Assembly: GCA_002307065.1 (NCBI GenBank) | Contig: DBTN01000037.1 | Coordinates: 1 to 64,000 of the forward strand | Length of the DNA stretch: 64,000 nt | Reading direction: 5' to 3' | Origin: Akkermansiaceae bacterium UBA1315 | GTDB lineage: Bacteria; Verrucomicrobiota; Verrucomicrobiia; Verrucomicrobiales; Akkermansiaceae | Part shown: positions 25,830-34,341 of the stretch, in pieces | Layout of the letters: each line of letters starts with the position of its first letter | How positions within the stretch are numbered: position 1 is the first letter of the stretch | Position numbers and translations under genes: made by a program | Notes under the pieces: model-generated | Told to the model about the DNA's origin: nothing | The model's input: only the letters and a program-made list of their open reading frames with translations | Database searches by the model: none

Positions 25830-26612
25830 ATGAATCGCCCCGACGGACGCCAGATCGATCAACTTCGCGAAATTTCCTTCGTTCCAAACGTCGCACCGCA
25901 CGCGACCGGTTCGGTGCTCGTTTCGTTTGGCGACACGCGAGTGATCTGCGCCGCGACGATCGAGGACGACGTCCCGCGCTGGATGCGCTCTCAACGGGTC
26001 GAGGGCGGCTGGCTCACAGCGGAATATTCGATGCTTCCCTATTCGACGCTGGATCGCAAAGCCCGCGACATTTCCCGTGGCAAACTCGACGGTCGCTCGT
26101 CGGAGATCCAGCGCCTGATCGGCCGCGCGCTGCGGGCAGTGATCGATTTGAAAAAACTCGGCCAGCGCACGGTTTGGATCGATTGTGACGTTTTGCAAGC
26201 CGATGGCGGCACCCGGACCGCATCGATCACCGGCGGCTGTGTGGCGGCGGCGATCGCATTCAACAAGCTGATGGCGGCTGGCAAGATCAAAGATTTCCCG
26301 ATGAAAAAACTCGTCGCCGCCGTTTCCGCAGGCGTCTTCGAAGGCACACCGGTTTTGGATTTGAACTACCTCGAAGACAAAGCGGCGTCGGTCGATTTTA
26401 ACGTCGTGATGACGGAAACTTCCGAGTTTGTGGAGATCCAAGGCAGCGGCGAAGAAGCGGTTTTCTCGTCCGAGGAAATGACCGCGATGCTCGACCTTTC
26501 CCGCAAAGGCATCGCCGAACTGATCTCCAAGCAGAAGATGGCGATCATCAATGCAGACCGCGCGGAACCGGTGGACCTCACCTCGTTGACCGCCGCTTTC
26601 GGACGCCGCTGA
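25830..26612 (+). CDS. rph: Ribonuclease PH
   Basis: 260-aa phosphate-dependent 3'-5' exoribonuclease that trims tRNA 3' ends. Matches run from RPDGRQIDQLREISFVPNV through GSVLVSFGDTRVICAATIED and the EYSMLPYSTLDRKARDISRG phosphate-binding region. SSEIQRLIGRALRAVIDL, WIDCDVLQADGGTRTASITG and DLNYLEDKAASVDFNVVMT follow. Length is slightly above the usual 240 aa because of the C-terminal tail. It converges with the K+ channel gene, whose stop lies only 4 bp away. Confidence 0.96.
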   Translation: MNRPDGRQIDQLREISFVPNVAPHATGSVLVSFGDTRVICAATIEDDVPRWMRSQRVEGGWLTAEYSMLPYSTLDRKARDISRGKLDGRSSEIQRLIGRALRAVIDLKKLGQRTVWIDCDVLQADGGTRTASITGGCVAAAIAFNKLMAAGKIKDFPMKKLVAAVSAGVFEGTPVLDLNYLEDKAASVDFNVVMTETSEFVEIQGSGEEAVFSSEEMTAMLDLSRKGIAELISKQKMAIINADRAEPVDLTSLTAAFGRR

Positions 26613-26616
26613 TTTT

Positions 26617-28383
26617 TCAGATCCGCTCCCGCCACCGGCGGCGCAAGGCTTCCGGGGCGAGTTCGGGGCGGAATTCCTTGAGAAATTTTTCCTCGGCGTC
26701 CAGCGTTCCGATCAGCAGGAGCTTGCCGTCTTTCGGCAGGATGATTCCCGGGTCCGGGTTGACGACGCGGTCGCCATCGCGCTCGACGGCGATGATCGTG
26801 CAACCGGTTTCCGTGCGCACCGCGCAATCGGCCAGGCGCCGCCCGGCGAGCTGCTCCGGAACCGGCGACGGAAAAACCGAGACGCCCTCGGCGAGCAACA
26901 GATTGTCGCTTTCACGCACCATGTTGAAAATCGTGTTCGCGCCCATCGAGGCTGACGACAACACCAGATCCGCCCCGGCCCGGTGAAGCGTCTGGACGTT
27001 TCGATCCAAGGTGCAACGGGAAATGATCTGCAAATTCGGGCGCAGACGGCGGAAAAAAATCGTTAGCGAAATGTTCACATCGTCGTCATGCGTCGTGATG
27101 ATCACCGTCGCCGCGTCGCGCGCGTGAGCGGATCGCAGGACATCGAGATGCGTCGCGTCGCCAATCACCGCGTCGTCCCGACCGAGGACGCGCTCAGGAA
27201 TTTTTTCGATAATCGACGCCTGAAGACCTGCTTCTTTTAACGAGTCGCTCGCGATTCGTCCGACTCTTCCGCCGCCGACGATCACAATGCGACAACGCTC
27301 CGTGCGCGGATGCCGGAAGGCGACATTGTATTTTTCGATCTGATCTTCCGTACCGGCCAAAACCAGTACCGACTGGCGTTTGATCAGCGTGTGCGGCTCG
27401 ACGGTTTGCAAACGGCCATGATCCCAAATTCCGATCACGCTCAGACCGGTTCGCTGGCGAATCCCGCTGGCCGCGATCGTCAGGCCTTCCAATTCGGTGT
27501 CGGCCGCATTGGCTTCCGCGATCAACAGACCTTCCGCATTGCCGATGATATGGGCGGCCGAGTCTTTCCCGATCACCCGCCGCGCCAGAGCCTGACCCAT
27601 CGTATTATCAAGCCTCAAAACCAAACTCGCTCCGGCCAGTTCTAACACGTCGCGTGCCGAATCCGACGATGCCGATGCGACGATCGTGACATTTTCCGCC
27701 ATTTCCCGGGCGGTGAAGGTGATATTCGTATTGAGAACATCCGACCGGGTCGCGACCAGCATCGCCGCACGATCGAGCCTCATTTTCCGATACGTTTCCG
27801 GGTCATCCAGCTCGCCCAGGCCGACGTGGATCCCCTGTTCGTAAAGTTCGAGCGCCTCCGCAACGGTCGGCGTGAGGATCACATAGGAATGCCCATATCG
27901 TTCTAACAAAGGGATGAGCGCCGCGGTGATCGGATCGTAGCAGGTAAAAATGACATGGTTCCGTGTTTCCTTCGGCAGCTCTCTTGGCGTCCGCGCCGCC
28001 GCCTGCGCTTTCATCCACGGCTCGTAAAAAAATTCGATAAACGTGAACGGCAAAATGACTAAGAGAAACATCACCCCGGTCACCAAAACCAGAATCGAAA
28101 ACAAGCGCCCGGCATCACCGTGAAACGTGATGTCGCCAAAGCCCAGCGTCGTCATCACCGTCAGCGTCCAATACAAACCGGTGATCCAACTGAAATGCTG
28201 GCCTTCCCGCTCCATCAATCCGTGGAACGCCACCGAATAGACCAGGATCAAAACCAACAAGACGGATAGCAACCGAAGCAGCGTCCGCAAATTCGAGCGG
28301 CTACTGCGGTTCCCTAAAAAAGCAGCGATGACGGCGGCAAAAGATTTCATCGTGCCCATGAGATACCCCACGGATCCAGACAT
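26617..28383 (-). CDS. Two-TM potassium channel with tandem RCK/TrkA domains
   Basis: About 588 aa from ATG 28383; other possible starts are TTG 28395 and ATG 28350. Two membrane helices (LLRLLSVLLVLILVYSVAF and LFSILVLVTGVMFLLVILP) flank a pore loop with selectivity filter TMTTLGFGDITF. Two TrkA-N/RCK modules follow, the second with GGGRVGRIASDSL and the NAD-type pattern VIGDATHLDVL. A TrkA-C domain (LAGRRLADCAVRTETGCTIIAVERD) ends the protein. This is a ligand-gated K+ channel plan, like MthK but with duplicated RCK domains. It converges on rph. Nothing in the context shows its regulation. Confidence 0.88.
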   Translation of the reverse strand: MSGSVGYLMGTMKSFAAVIAAFLGNRSSRSNLRTLLRLLSVLLVLILVYSVAFHGLMEREGQHFSWITGLYWTLTVMTTLGFGDITFHGDAGRLFSILVLVTGVMFLLVILPFTFIEFFYEPWMKAQAAARTPRELPKETRNHVIFTCYDPITAALIPLLERYGHSYVILTPTVAEALELYEQGIHVGLGELDDPETYRKMRLDRAAMLVATRSDVLNTNITFTAREMAENVTIVASASSDSARDVLELAGASLVLRLDNTMGQALARRVIGKDSAAHIIGNAEGLLIAEANAADTELEGLTIAASGIRQRTGLSVIGIWDHGRLQTVEPHTLIKRQSVLVLAGTEDQIEKYNVAFRHPRTERCRIVIVGGGRVGRIASDSLKEAGLQASIIEKIPERVLGRDDAVIGDATHLDVLRSAHARDAATVIITTHDDDVNISLTIFFRRLRPNLQIISRCTLDRNVQTLHRAGADLVLSSASMGANTIFNMVRESDNLLLAEGVSVFPSPVPEQLAGRRLADCAVRTETGCTIIAVERDGDRVVNPDPGIILPKDGKLLLIGTLDAEEKFLKEFRPELAPEALRRRWRERI

Positions 28384-28446
28384 TCCAAGGCCCAACCGGT
28401 CCCGAAAACAGCGCGGATCTTTCGATGCCGTCCAGCGGTGAAGACC

Positions 28447-29706
28447 TCAGGATTTCACCTGACCGGTCCCGCGGACGCGGTATTGATAACTGGTCAGTTC
28501 GCGCAAACCCATCGGACCGCGAGCGTGAAGCTTGTCCGTTGAGATCCCGATTTCCGCGCCAAAGCCAAATTCCCCACCGTCGTTGAAACGCGTGGAAACG
28601 TTGTGAAAAACGCAGGCGGAATCGACAGCACGCAGGAATTTTTCCGCAGTCACTTGGTTTTGGGAAACGATGACATCGGTATGATGCGAGCCGTAGTGAT
28701 TGATGTGCTCGACCGCTTCTTCAAGAGAACCGACGACTTTTACGGACAGGATCAAATCGAGATATTCCGTTTCCCAATCCGCTTCCGTCGCCGGAATCGC
28801 TTCTGTTAGAATGCCGCAAGTTTTTTCATCTCCCCGGATTTCAACTCCTCTGGCGACAAGCGCGGCGGAAATTTTTGGCAAAAATTCAGCGGCGATTTTT
28901 TCGTGAACCAGAAGCGTTTCGAGCGTGTTGCAAACACCCGGTTTCTGGGTTTTCGAATTGATTGCGATGTTGATTGCCATTTCGTGATCCGCTTCGGGAT
29001 CGACGTAAAGATGACAGATCCCATCGTAATGCTTGATCACGGGCATGCGCGCGAGCGAGACGACCGTTTCGATCAACCCTTTGCCGCCGCGAGGGATGAT
29101 GAGATCGAGATATTTGTCCATGCCTGCCAGGACGGCGACGCTTTCACGATCGGTGAAAGGAATGAGCTGGATCGTATGATCCGGCAATCCGGCTTTCGCC
29201 CCGCCGGTTTGGAGAGCTTCAGCGATCGCACGGTTTGAATGAATCGCTTCACTGCCGCCGCGCAAAATCGTCGCATTTCCCGTTTTGAAACAAAGCACCG
29301 CCGCGTCCGCCGTTACATTGGGCCGGCTTTCGTAAATGATTCCGATCGTCCCGATCGGAACCCGGACTTGCTCAATGCTCATGCCATTGGGTCGATCCCA
29401 CTGATCGAGAACTTGGCCAACGGGATCAGGCAAGGTCGCGACTTGATCGATGCCTTCGGCCATCGCTTCGATGCGCTTCTTATCCAGCGTCAACCGGTCT
29501 AACATCGCGGAGGACAGCCCTTTCTCCTCTCCTGCCACCAAGTCCAGAGCATTCGCTTTTAAGAGCTGTGGCACGCTTTCCCGAATACCCGCCGCCATCG
29601 CGTGAAGGATGGCATTTTTTTCATCGCTGGAAAGTTGCGAGAGTCGATAGGACGCATCACGCGCCTGGCGGCCCATCTGATGGACGGTTTCTTGAATTTG
29701 AGACAT
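28447..29706 (-). CDS. proA: Gamma-glutamyl phosphate reductase
   Basis: 419-aa NADPH-dependent enzyme for the second step of proline synthesis. It shows VPIGTIGIIYESRPNVTADAA, KTGNATILRGGSEAIHSN, the segment LIIPRGGKGLIETVV, the catalytic-cysteine region PGVCNTLETLLVH and the C-terminal HNVSTRFNDGGEFGFGAEIG. All parts are intact. In this genome it is separated from proB by a toxin-antitoxin pair, with only 7 bp between the toxin stop and the proA start, so proA is likely still read from the proB promoter. Confidence 0.97.
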   Translation of the reverse strand: MSQIQETVHQMGRQARDASYRLSQLSSDEKNAILHAMAAGIRESVPQLLKANALDLVAGEEKGLSSAMLDRLTLDKKRIEAMAEGIDQVATLPDPVGQVLDQWDRPNGMSIEQVRVPIGTIGIIYESRPNVTADAAVLCFKTGNATILRGGSEAIHSNRAIAEALQTGGAKAGLPDHTIQLIPFTDRESVAVLAGMDKYLDLIIPRGGKGLIETVVSLARMPVIKHYDGICHLYVDPEADHEMAINIAINSKTQKPGVCNTLETLLVHEKIAAEFLPKISAALVARGVEIRGDEKTCGILTEAIPATEADWETEYLDLILSVKVVGSLEEAVEHINHYGSHHTDVIVSQNQVTAEKFLRAVDSACVFHNVSTRFNDGGEFGFGAEIGISTDKLHARGPMGLRELTSYQYRVRGTGQVKS

Positions 29707-29713
29707 GGAAAAT

Positions 29714-30016
29714 TTAGAATTTCTTCAACCGGTTGAGACGGGAAGGATTTTGAGACTGGTGGAAGACGGACAATACCGAAATCGAGCATTCGTCGTATTC
29801 GAAGAGAACGGAATACGGAAATTTTTTCACAGAAACTCGTCGGACGTCATCGAATCGAAGCGGGTAAATTTCGGGCTGGACTGCCGCAGCATGAATCGCT
29901 CGCCTAACAGCGATTTCAAACCGTTCGCCCAGACCCGATTCTTGGACTTCATACCAGTCGTAGGCGGTGTAAATCTCTTCTTCGGCCTCTGCCGAGATAG
30001 TGATGCTCCTAACCAC
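29714..30016 (-). CDS. RelE/ParE-family toxin
   Basis: 100 aa. Plan and motifs (ITISAEAEEEIYTAYDWYE, LGERFEIAVRRAIHAA, IYPLRFDDVRRVSVKKFPYS, ISVLSVFHQSQNPSRLN) match the ParE/RelE fold as paired with the putative addiction-module component antitoxins. Targets in this fold are mRNA on the ribosome or DNA gyrase; which one applies cannot be told. The start overlaps the antitoxin stop by 8 bp. The pair lies between proB and proA on the same strand, so it may be transcribed with them. Confidence 0.85.
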   Translation of the reverse strand: MVRSITISAEAEEEIYTAYDWYEVQESGLGERFEIAVRRAIHAAAVQPEIYPLRFDDVRRVSVKKFPYSVLFEYDECSISVLSVFHQSQNPSRLNRLKKF

Positions 30017-30227
30017 GTCTTGCCTGAATTCGCTTTTCCACCGTTTCCCAAGATACTCCGGAAGAAGGATCGGCCTTCAGTCGAGCTGAGCGGGCTCGTA
30101 TTTCCGCAATAAATTCCGGCGATTCCTCGAAATCATTTTCCTCTTCCTCGATGGAACGCGTCAGCTCCTCGACGATTTGCCACCGCTCTTCGATCGGAAG
30201 TTTTTTCAATTCGTCCAAGGCGATCAT
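30009..30227 (-). CDS. Addiction-module component antitoxin (TIGR02574-like)
   Basis: 72-aa acidic protein. It opens with MIALDELKKLPIEERWQIVE, then ELTRSIEEEENDFEESPEF, the classic pattern of the family (LP.EER..LVE.LW.S), and ends WETVEKRIQARRG. These small proteins neutralise the RelE/ParE toxin encoded next door. It follows proB by 30 bp. Gene order antitoxin-toxin and the overlap are standard for the type. Confidence 0.85.
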   Translation of the reverse strand: MIALDELKKLPIEERWQIVEELTRSIEEEENDFEESPEFIAEIRARSARLKADPSSGVSWETVEKRIQARRG

Positions 30228-30257
30228 GGCAGAATCTTACTCCGAATTTCCCCCCGC

Positions 30258-31040
30258 TCAAGACCGATTTCCTAAACCGATCCCAGGGTGAAACCGGGTG
30301 GAAATGCCATTTCCGGCGATGATTCCGGCGAGGCGTTCCGGGTGACGACCGTGGGCGATATGAGTCTCAATCCCGGCGTCGACCGCGAATTTCACCGCCG
30401 CCAACTTAGAAGCCATCCCGCCCATGGAGAAGCGGCCTTTGTCTTCGCGAACATGACGGAAAACGCCATCAATATCGGTCACCTCCGGAATCAGCGCACG
30501 CGTTTCCGGGTCAAGCAAACCGTCCACACTGGTGAGAAGAATCACTCGATTCACGCCCGCGAGTTTCGCAACACGGACGGAAAGCATGTCGTTATCCCCA
30601 AATTTCAACTCCTCGACCGCGACCGAATCGTTTTCGTTAATGATCGGTAAGATCCGGGGTTCGACCAGCAACCGACGCAACGTATCGGTCACATAACCCG
30701 CGCGCTCCGGCGTCGCAAGATCCGCCGCCGTGAGCAAAACCTGAGCGATCGTGATGTCGAAATTTTCAAAAAGACTGCTGTAAGTCTGCATCAGCCGAGC
30801 TTGCCCCACCGCCGCGCATGCCTGGCGAGTCGCGGTTTCCTTCGGATATTCCGCAAGACCAAACGACGACACCCCCGAGCCAACCGCTCCGGACGAAACA
30901 AAAAGACAACGGTGCCCCGCATTCATCAGCCCGGCAATCGCCGCGACAAGATGCACCAAGGCGGCACGATCCAACGTGCCATCAGAGGATTTGGTCAGGA
31001 CACCGGTTCCGGCTTTGATCAGTGTAAAATCGGGAATCAT
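30258..31040 (-). CDS. proB: Glutamate 5-kinase without PUA domain
   Basis: 260-aa amino-acid kinase that phosphorylates glutamate in proline synthesis. Marks: KAGTGVLTKSSDGTLDRAAL, FVSSGAVGSGVSSFGLAEYP, QVLLTAADLATPERAGYV, PIINENDSVAVEELKFGDND and GRFSMGGMASKLAAVKFAVDAG. E. coli ProB is 367 aa with a C-terminal PUA domain. This one ends with HGRHPERLAGIIAGN plus a short tail and lacks it, a known short form. It starts the proB-antitoxin-toxin-proA unit, 73 bp after prfB. Confidence 0.95.
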   Translation of the reverse strand: MIPDFTLIKAGTGVLTKSSDGTLDRAALVHLVAAIAGLMNAGHRCLFVSSGAVGSGVSSFGLAEYPKETATRQACAAVGQARLMQTYSSLFENFDITIAQVLLTAADLATPERAGYVTDTLRRLLVEPRILPIINENDSVAVEELKFGDNDMLSVRVAKLAGVNRVILLTSVDGLLDPETRALIPEVTDIDGVFRHVREDKGRFSMGGMASKLAAVKFAVDAGIETHIAHGRHPERLAGIIAGNGISTRFHPGIGLGNRS

Positions 31041-31113
31041 GAGAGGGACTTGTTAGAAAGCGAGGGGACGGATGACCGGTTTGGCAAAAGCCGAAACCGA
31101 AAGGCGCGTGCGA

Positions 31114-32254
31114 TCAATCGTCCTCATCCTTGGATCCTTTGACACGTACTTTGCCGCGCAGTTTCGCTTCGATGAACGCGTCGATATCGCCGTCCATCAC
31201 ATCTTGGATATTTCCGGATTCCTGACCGGTTCTCAGATCGAGAACTTTTTGGTAAGGCTGGAACACATACGAACGGATCTGATTTCCCCAAGAAACGTCG
31301 CCCTTTTCACCATAAGCACGGTCGGACTCAGCGCGCTGTTTGTCCTCCTCAATGGTGTAAAGTTTCGCTTTGAGAATCTGGTAAGCGAGCTCCCGGTTCG
31401 CGCCTTGCGTCCGGGCAGCCGTCGAACGAATCAAAATACCGGTTGGAAGGTGGCGAAGGATGACGGCCGTTTCCACTTTGTTCACGTTCTGGCCGCCTTT
31501 GCCGCCGGAACGCGTGGTGGTGATCTCGACGTCCTTGTCGTTGATCTCGATCTTGATTTCCTTGGAAACCTCCGGCGTCGCGTCGATCGAAGCGAACGAC
31601 GTGTGACGTTTCGCCGCCGAATCGAACGGGGAAATCCGTACCAACCGGTGGACGCCGCGTTCGTTTTTCAAATAACCGTAAGCATAGTCGCCTGTGATTT
31701 TTAAAGTCGCCGAACGCAAACCGGCTTCATCACCGTCCTGCCAATCCAGCGTTTCAACCGCATAGCCCTTTCGCTCCGCCCAGCGGACATACATCCGGTG
31801 CAGCATCTGCGCCCAATCGCACGCTTCCGTGCCACCCGCTCCTGCGGAAATGACGAGGAAACACGGCGAAATATCGCTCGGTTGATCGAGAAGAGTCAGC
31901 AATTCGTAAGCTTGGATGTCGTCGTCAAGGCTCTTCGCATTATCGAGCGCCTCACGGGCCAAATCGGCGTCGTCGAATTCTTTCGCCAACGAAACACCTT
32001 CTTCGATGTCGGATACGCGAGCCTCAAGCTTCAGGAACGAATCGAGTTTTTTCTTCAGACCGGCCGCTTTCGCGCTGATCGTTTTCGCCTTATCCGAATC
32101 ATTCCAGAACTCGGGCGCACCCATCGCTTCTTCAAGCGTGTTGATTTCGTTTTCGAGGGTGGGGACGTCAAAGATACCTTCTGAGCTTCGACAAGCGGCT
32201 TTTCAAGCCAGCGGTGTCGAGCGCCAGAAGGTCGGCGGTAGGAAGTGAAGACAT
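31114..32254 (-). CDS. prfB: Peptide chain release factor 2, made by programmed +1 frameshift
   Basis: The full gene starts at ATG 32254 and reads 28 codons to CTT (32171-32173), then the in-frame TGA at 32168-32170. A +1 shift at CTT-TGA-C joins it to the long frame (LDVPTLENEINTLEEAMGAPEFWND onward, written in two parts: LDVPTLENEINTLEE, AMGAPEFWND). RF2 recognises UAA and UGA. Domain features are the SPF tripeptide in RISPFDSAAKRHTSFASI and the catalytic GGQ in TRSGGKGGQNVNKVETAV. Taken alone, the downstream frame would appear N-terminally truncated. The C-terminus ends KGSKDEDD. Confidence 0.95.
32168..32182 (-). promoter_or_regulatory. RF2 autoregulatory frameshift site
   Basis: On the minus strand the bases read AGAAGGTATCTTTGAC, with a Shine-Dalgarno-like AGAAGG three bases before the slippery CTT-TGA-C. 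This is almost identical to the E. coli prfB site. When RF2 is scarce, slow termination at TGA favours the +1 shift, so RF2 controls its own synthesis. The stop is codon 29, close to the usual position. Confidence 0.93.
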
Positions 32255-32360
32255 GCGGAACGAGAAAAGTCCATGAGCCCCCACGACGCAAGAGCGAAGA
32301 TCATCAACCCGATTTTGCAGGACCGAAACCGGCCTGACAATCCCACGGGCTTGTCCCTCT

Positions 32361-33218
32361 TCAGACTCGCTCGGATCGAAATCTGCGGCCGCCTACCCCC
32401 ATCGCGAAAAGCCAAATTGCCAAACCGGTCGACGGCTCAGGGACGACGGCGATGATCGTGTCGCTGAGCCGAATCGAGTCGAAGAGAATATCGCCTGATG
32501 CGTTCTGATAAGTGATTTTGAAATCATCCAAAACCGTTCCCGTGTTCACTAAGTTCGCAGGATTATTTCCTAATTGCGACCAAACATCTTCCGCTTTGAC
32601 CCAAAGGTCCCAGTGACCATCGGTCAAGGTGCCGATCGTGCCATCCGGTTTCATATAAGTCAGATCGCTTCCGGAGTTATTGATTCCCCACCAGACATCC
32701 ATCCACTGACCGGTTTGCAAAGCAGATCCAAGATTCGTACCCGTATTGTGATCTCGGAATTGATAGGTATCGATCGCTCCATCCGCGAAATTGATGCCAA
32801 AATCACTGTGCGTCAGCGCATTTCCCGGATGACTGTTTCCCGTAGTAAATCCCGAGCCTGCCGCAAACATCAGCCCAGAACCATAAGTCGACGTAATATC
32901 AGCAATCTGCATCCGAATCTCCACCTGCAACACGGCCGCATTCCAATCATCGCCGTTGATGGTGATCGCCCCCGCGTTTCCGGTTCGCAGCGCGCGCAAC
33001 GAATCATCCGCGATCGACCATACCAAACCCGCTCCCGACGTGGAAATTCCGTCCGCCTGATTCGCACCGGTTCCCACATAACTCGCCAAGTCCGTCGATC
33101 CGGAAAAGTTTTGCTCCCAAAGAATCGCCGCCTTCGCCGAAACCGCAGAAAACGCAAATATCACGGTCACGAAAATGCTCGGCAAAAATCCAGCACGCTC
33201 AAAAATAGGTTCTTTCAT
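32361..33218 (-). CDS. PEP-CTERM sorting-domain protein
   Basis: 285 aa from ATG 33218 (MKEPIFERAGFLPSIF). A signal peptide (VTVIFAFSAVSAKAA) precedes a beta-rich domain starting ILWEQNFSGSTDLASYVG, resembling lectin/glucanase-like folds. The C-terminus has the sorting signal VVPEPSTGLAIWLFAMGVGG followed by RRFRSERV: a PEP motif, one helix, a basic tail. Such proteins are processed by an exosortase and delivered to the surface or exopolysaccharide matrix. No exosortase gene lies in the window. Ligand or role unknown. Confidence 0.85.
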   Translation of the reverse strand: MKEPIFERAGFLPSIFVTVIFAFSAVSAKAAILWEQNFSGSTDLASYVGTGANQADGISTSGAGLVWSIADDSLRALRTGNAGAITINGDDWNAAVLQVEIRMQIADITSTYGSGLMFAAGSGFTTGNSHPGNALTHSDFGINFADGAIDTYQFRDHNTGTNLGSALQTGQWMDVWWGINNSGSDLTYMKPDGTIGTLTDGHWDLWVKAEDVWSQLGNNPANLVNTGTVLDDFKITYQNASGDILFDSIRLSDTIIAVVPEPSTGLAIWLFAMGVGGRRFRSERV

Positions 33219-33332
33219 CACGGGGGGAAGTTGCCAGATGCCATCCATTAGCACCTGACGATCAACCCCCTAGCAACAAACGTACCTGAATGTCAAAAAA
33301 CAATCTTCGAAAAAACGATCCGTTTGAAGAAA

Positions 33333-33701
33333 TCACCTCGGCTGCTTTCTGAGCAAGGCTTGCTCCAGATTTTTCACCAAGGAATCCATTCCCGCCTCGA
33401 AGGCCCGGCGTGCGAAGGCGGCGTCGTTTGCATAGGTTTTCATCGGCCTCGCTTGGGCTCTGTCCAATTTCACCACCTGCTTCAGCAATGACTTTCCGTC
33501 CGAGCCGATGATTTCGACTTCCATCAGTATCGACGGACTCATCAAAAAAATTTCCCCGCTATCCGATTTCGAAGAACGCGCATAACCGTAACGGATCACC
33601 GTCGGGCGGACCTTCGCCGCGCCGTCTTTCCGCAACCGGTTTTTAAAGAAAGCATCCTTCCGCAAACCGGCTTCCAATTTCTCCGTCAGCCGCTTGTCCA
33701 A
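33333..33701 (-). CDS. Uncharacterised protein, possibly N-terminally truncated
   Basis: 122 aa if the TTG at 33701 is the start; no ATG lies in frame upstream before a stop. The sequence (RPTVIRYGYARSSKSDSGEIF, LMEVEIIGSDGKSLLKQVVKLDR) looks like a soluble domain of a lipoprotein or envelope protein. The open frame continues upstream for about 22 codons without a signal peptide, so the N-terminus may have been lost. There is no clear ribosome site at the TTG. It ends 115 bp before the PEP-CTERM gene. No function recognised. Confidence 0.45.
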   Translation of the reverse strand: MDKRLTEKLEAGLRKDAFFKNRLRKDGAAKVRPTVIRYGYARSSKSDSGEIFLMSPSILMEVEIIGSDGKSLLKQVVKLDRAQARPMKTYANDAAFARRAFEAGMDSLVKNLEQALLRKQPR

Positions 33702-33873
33702 ACCGGTTGGTATATTTCTCTTCGCTGCCTCCGCATCATGCCCATTGGCATGTTCAAACTTCGATTGCTAAATTTTCGCCCTCATTCAGCTCTCCATGTC
33801 GATGCGGATACTGGCTAGAATTGCACGACAATTATTTTCCAGACAGCTTCTAAGCGCACCTGCTCTCTAGAAG

Positions 33874-34341
33874 TCAAAATTTTTCACCTTCAATCGGAAA
33901 CCATTCGCCTTGATTTTTCATCTTTTTTACCGGCGTTGATAGCTTTGCGTAATCTCCAGTCGCGAGGGCTAAGTAAAGCTTCCTATCTAACCCAACCCAT
34001 ATGCAGTAGAACATTCCACTTTCCTGCATTTCTTTAGAGAGCCTCAAGGCCTCTTCATTTTTTCCCTCCAGCGATACACCATAAAACGCTGGCATCCTAT
34101 AGTTTATCAAAAGACCATCATAATCAATGGTTACTTTTTTTGTAACAACCATATAGTCACCCATAAAGTAATTAAATTGCCCCGGACCCACCTTAATCAC
34201 TTTTTTATTATCGGAATTTATGATCAGCCACTTTTTGGATGGGTTATAAAAATATAATTTCGGCGGAGCAACACACCCAAAAATAAAAAAAGAAAAAATT
34301 ATTAATATGATTACTTTTATTAAAATTTTTTTACTGACCAT
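33874..34341 (-). CDS. AT-rich small lipoprotein, candidate partner of the RHS gene
   Basis: 155 aa with a lipoprotein signal: lysines, then IKVIILIIFSFFIFGC with lipobox FIFGC (C23). The mature part (PPKLYFYNPSKKWLIINSDNK, KKVTIDYDGLLINYRMPAFYG) has no family I recognise. It is much richer in A+T than its neighbours, as is the adjacent tip of the RHS gene, suggesting they arrived together. Its start overlaps the RHS stop by 11 bp, the classic place for an immunity gene behind a polymorphic toxin. Immunity is an inference from position; membrane-anchored immunity proteins exist but this one is not identified. Confidence 0.75.
   Translation of the reverse strand: MVSKKILIKVIILIIFSFFIFGCVAPPKLYFYNPSKKWLIINSDNKKVIKVGPGQFNYFMGDYMVVTKKVTIDYDGLLINYRMPAFYGVSLEGKNEEALRLSKEMQESGMFYCIWVGLDRKLYLALATGDYAKLSTPVKKMKNQGEWFPIEGEKF

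Noticed and set aside
33702..33770. Signal peptide upstream of the 122-aa ORF
   Set aside because: The upstream in-frame codons (about 22 before a stop) are polar and have no Met, so no signal or lipobox exists there.
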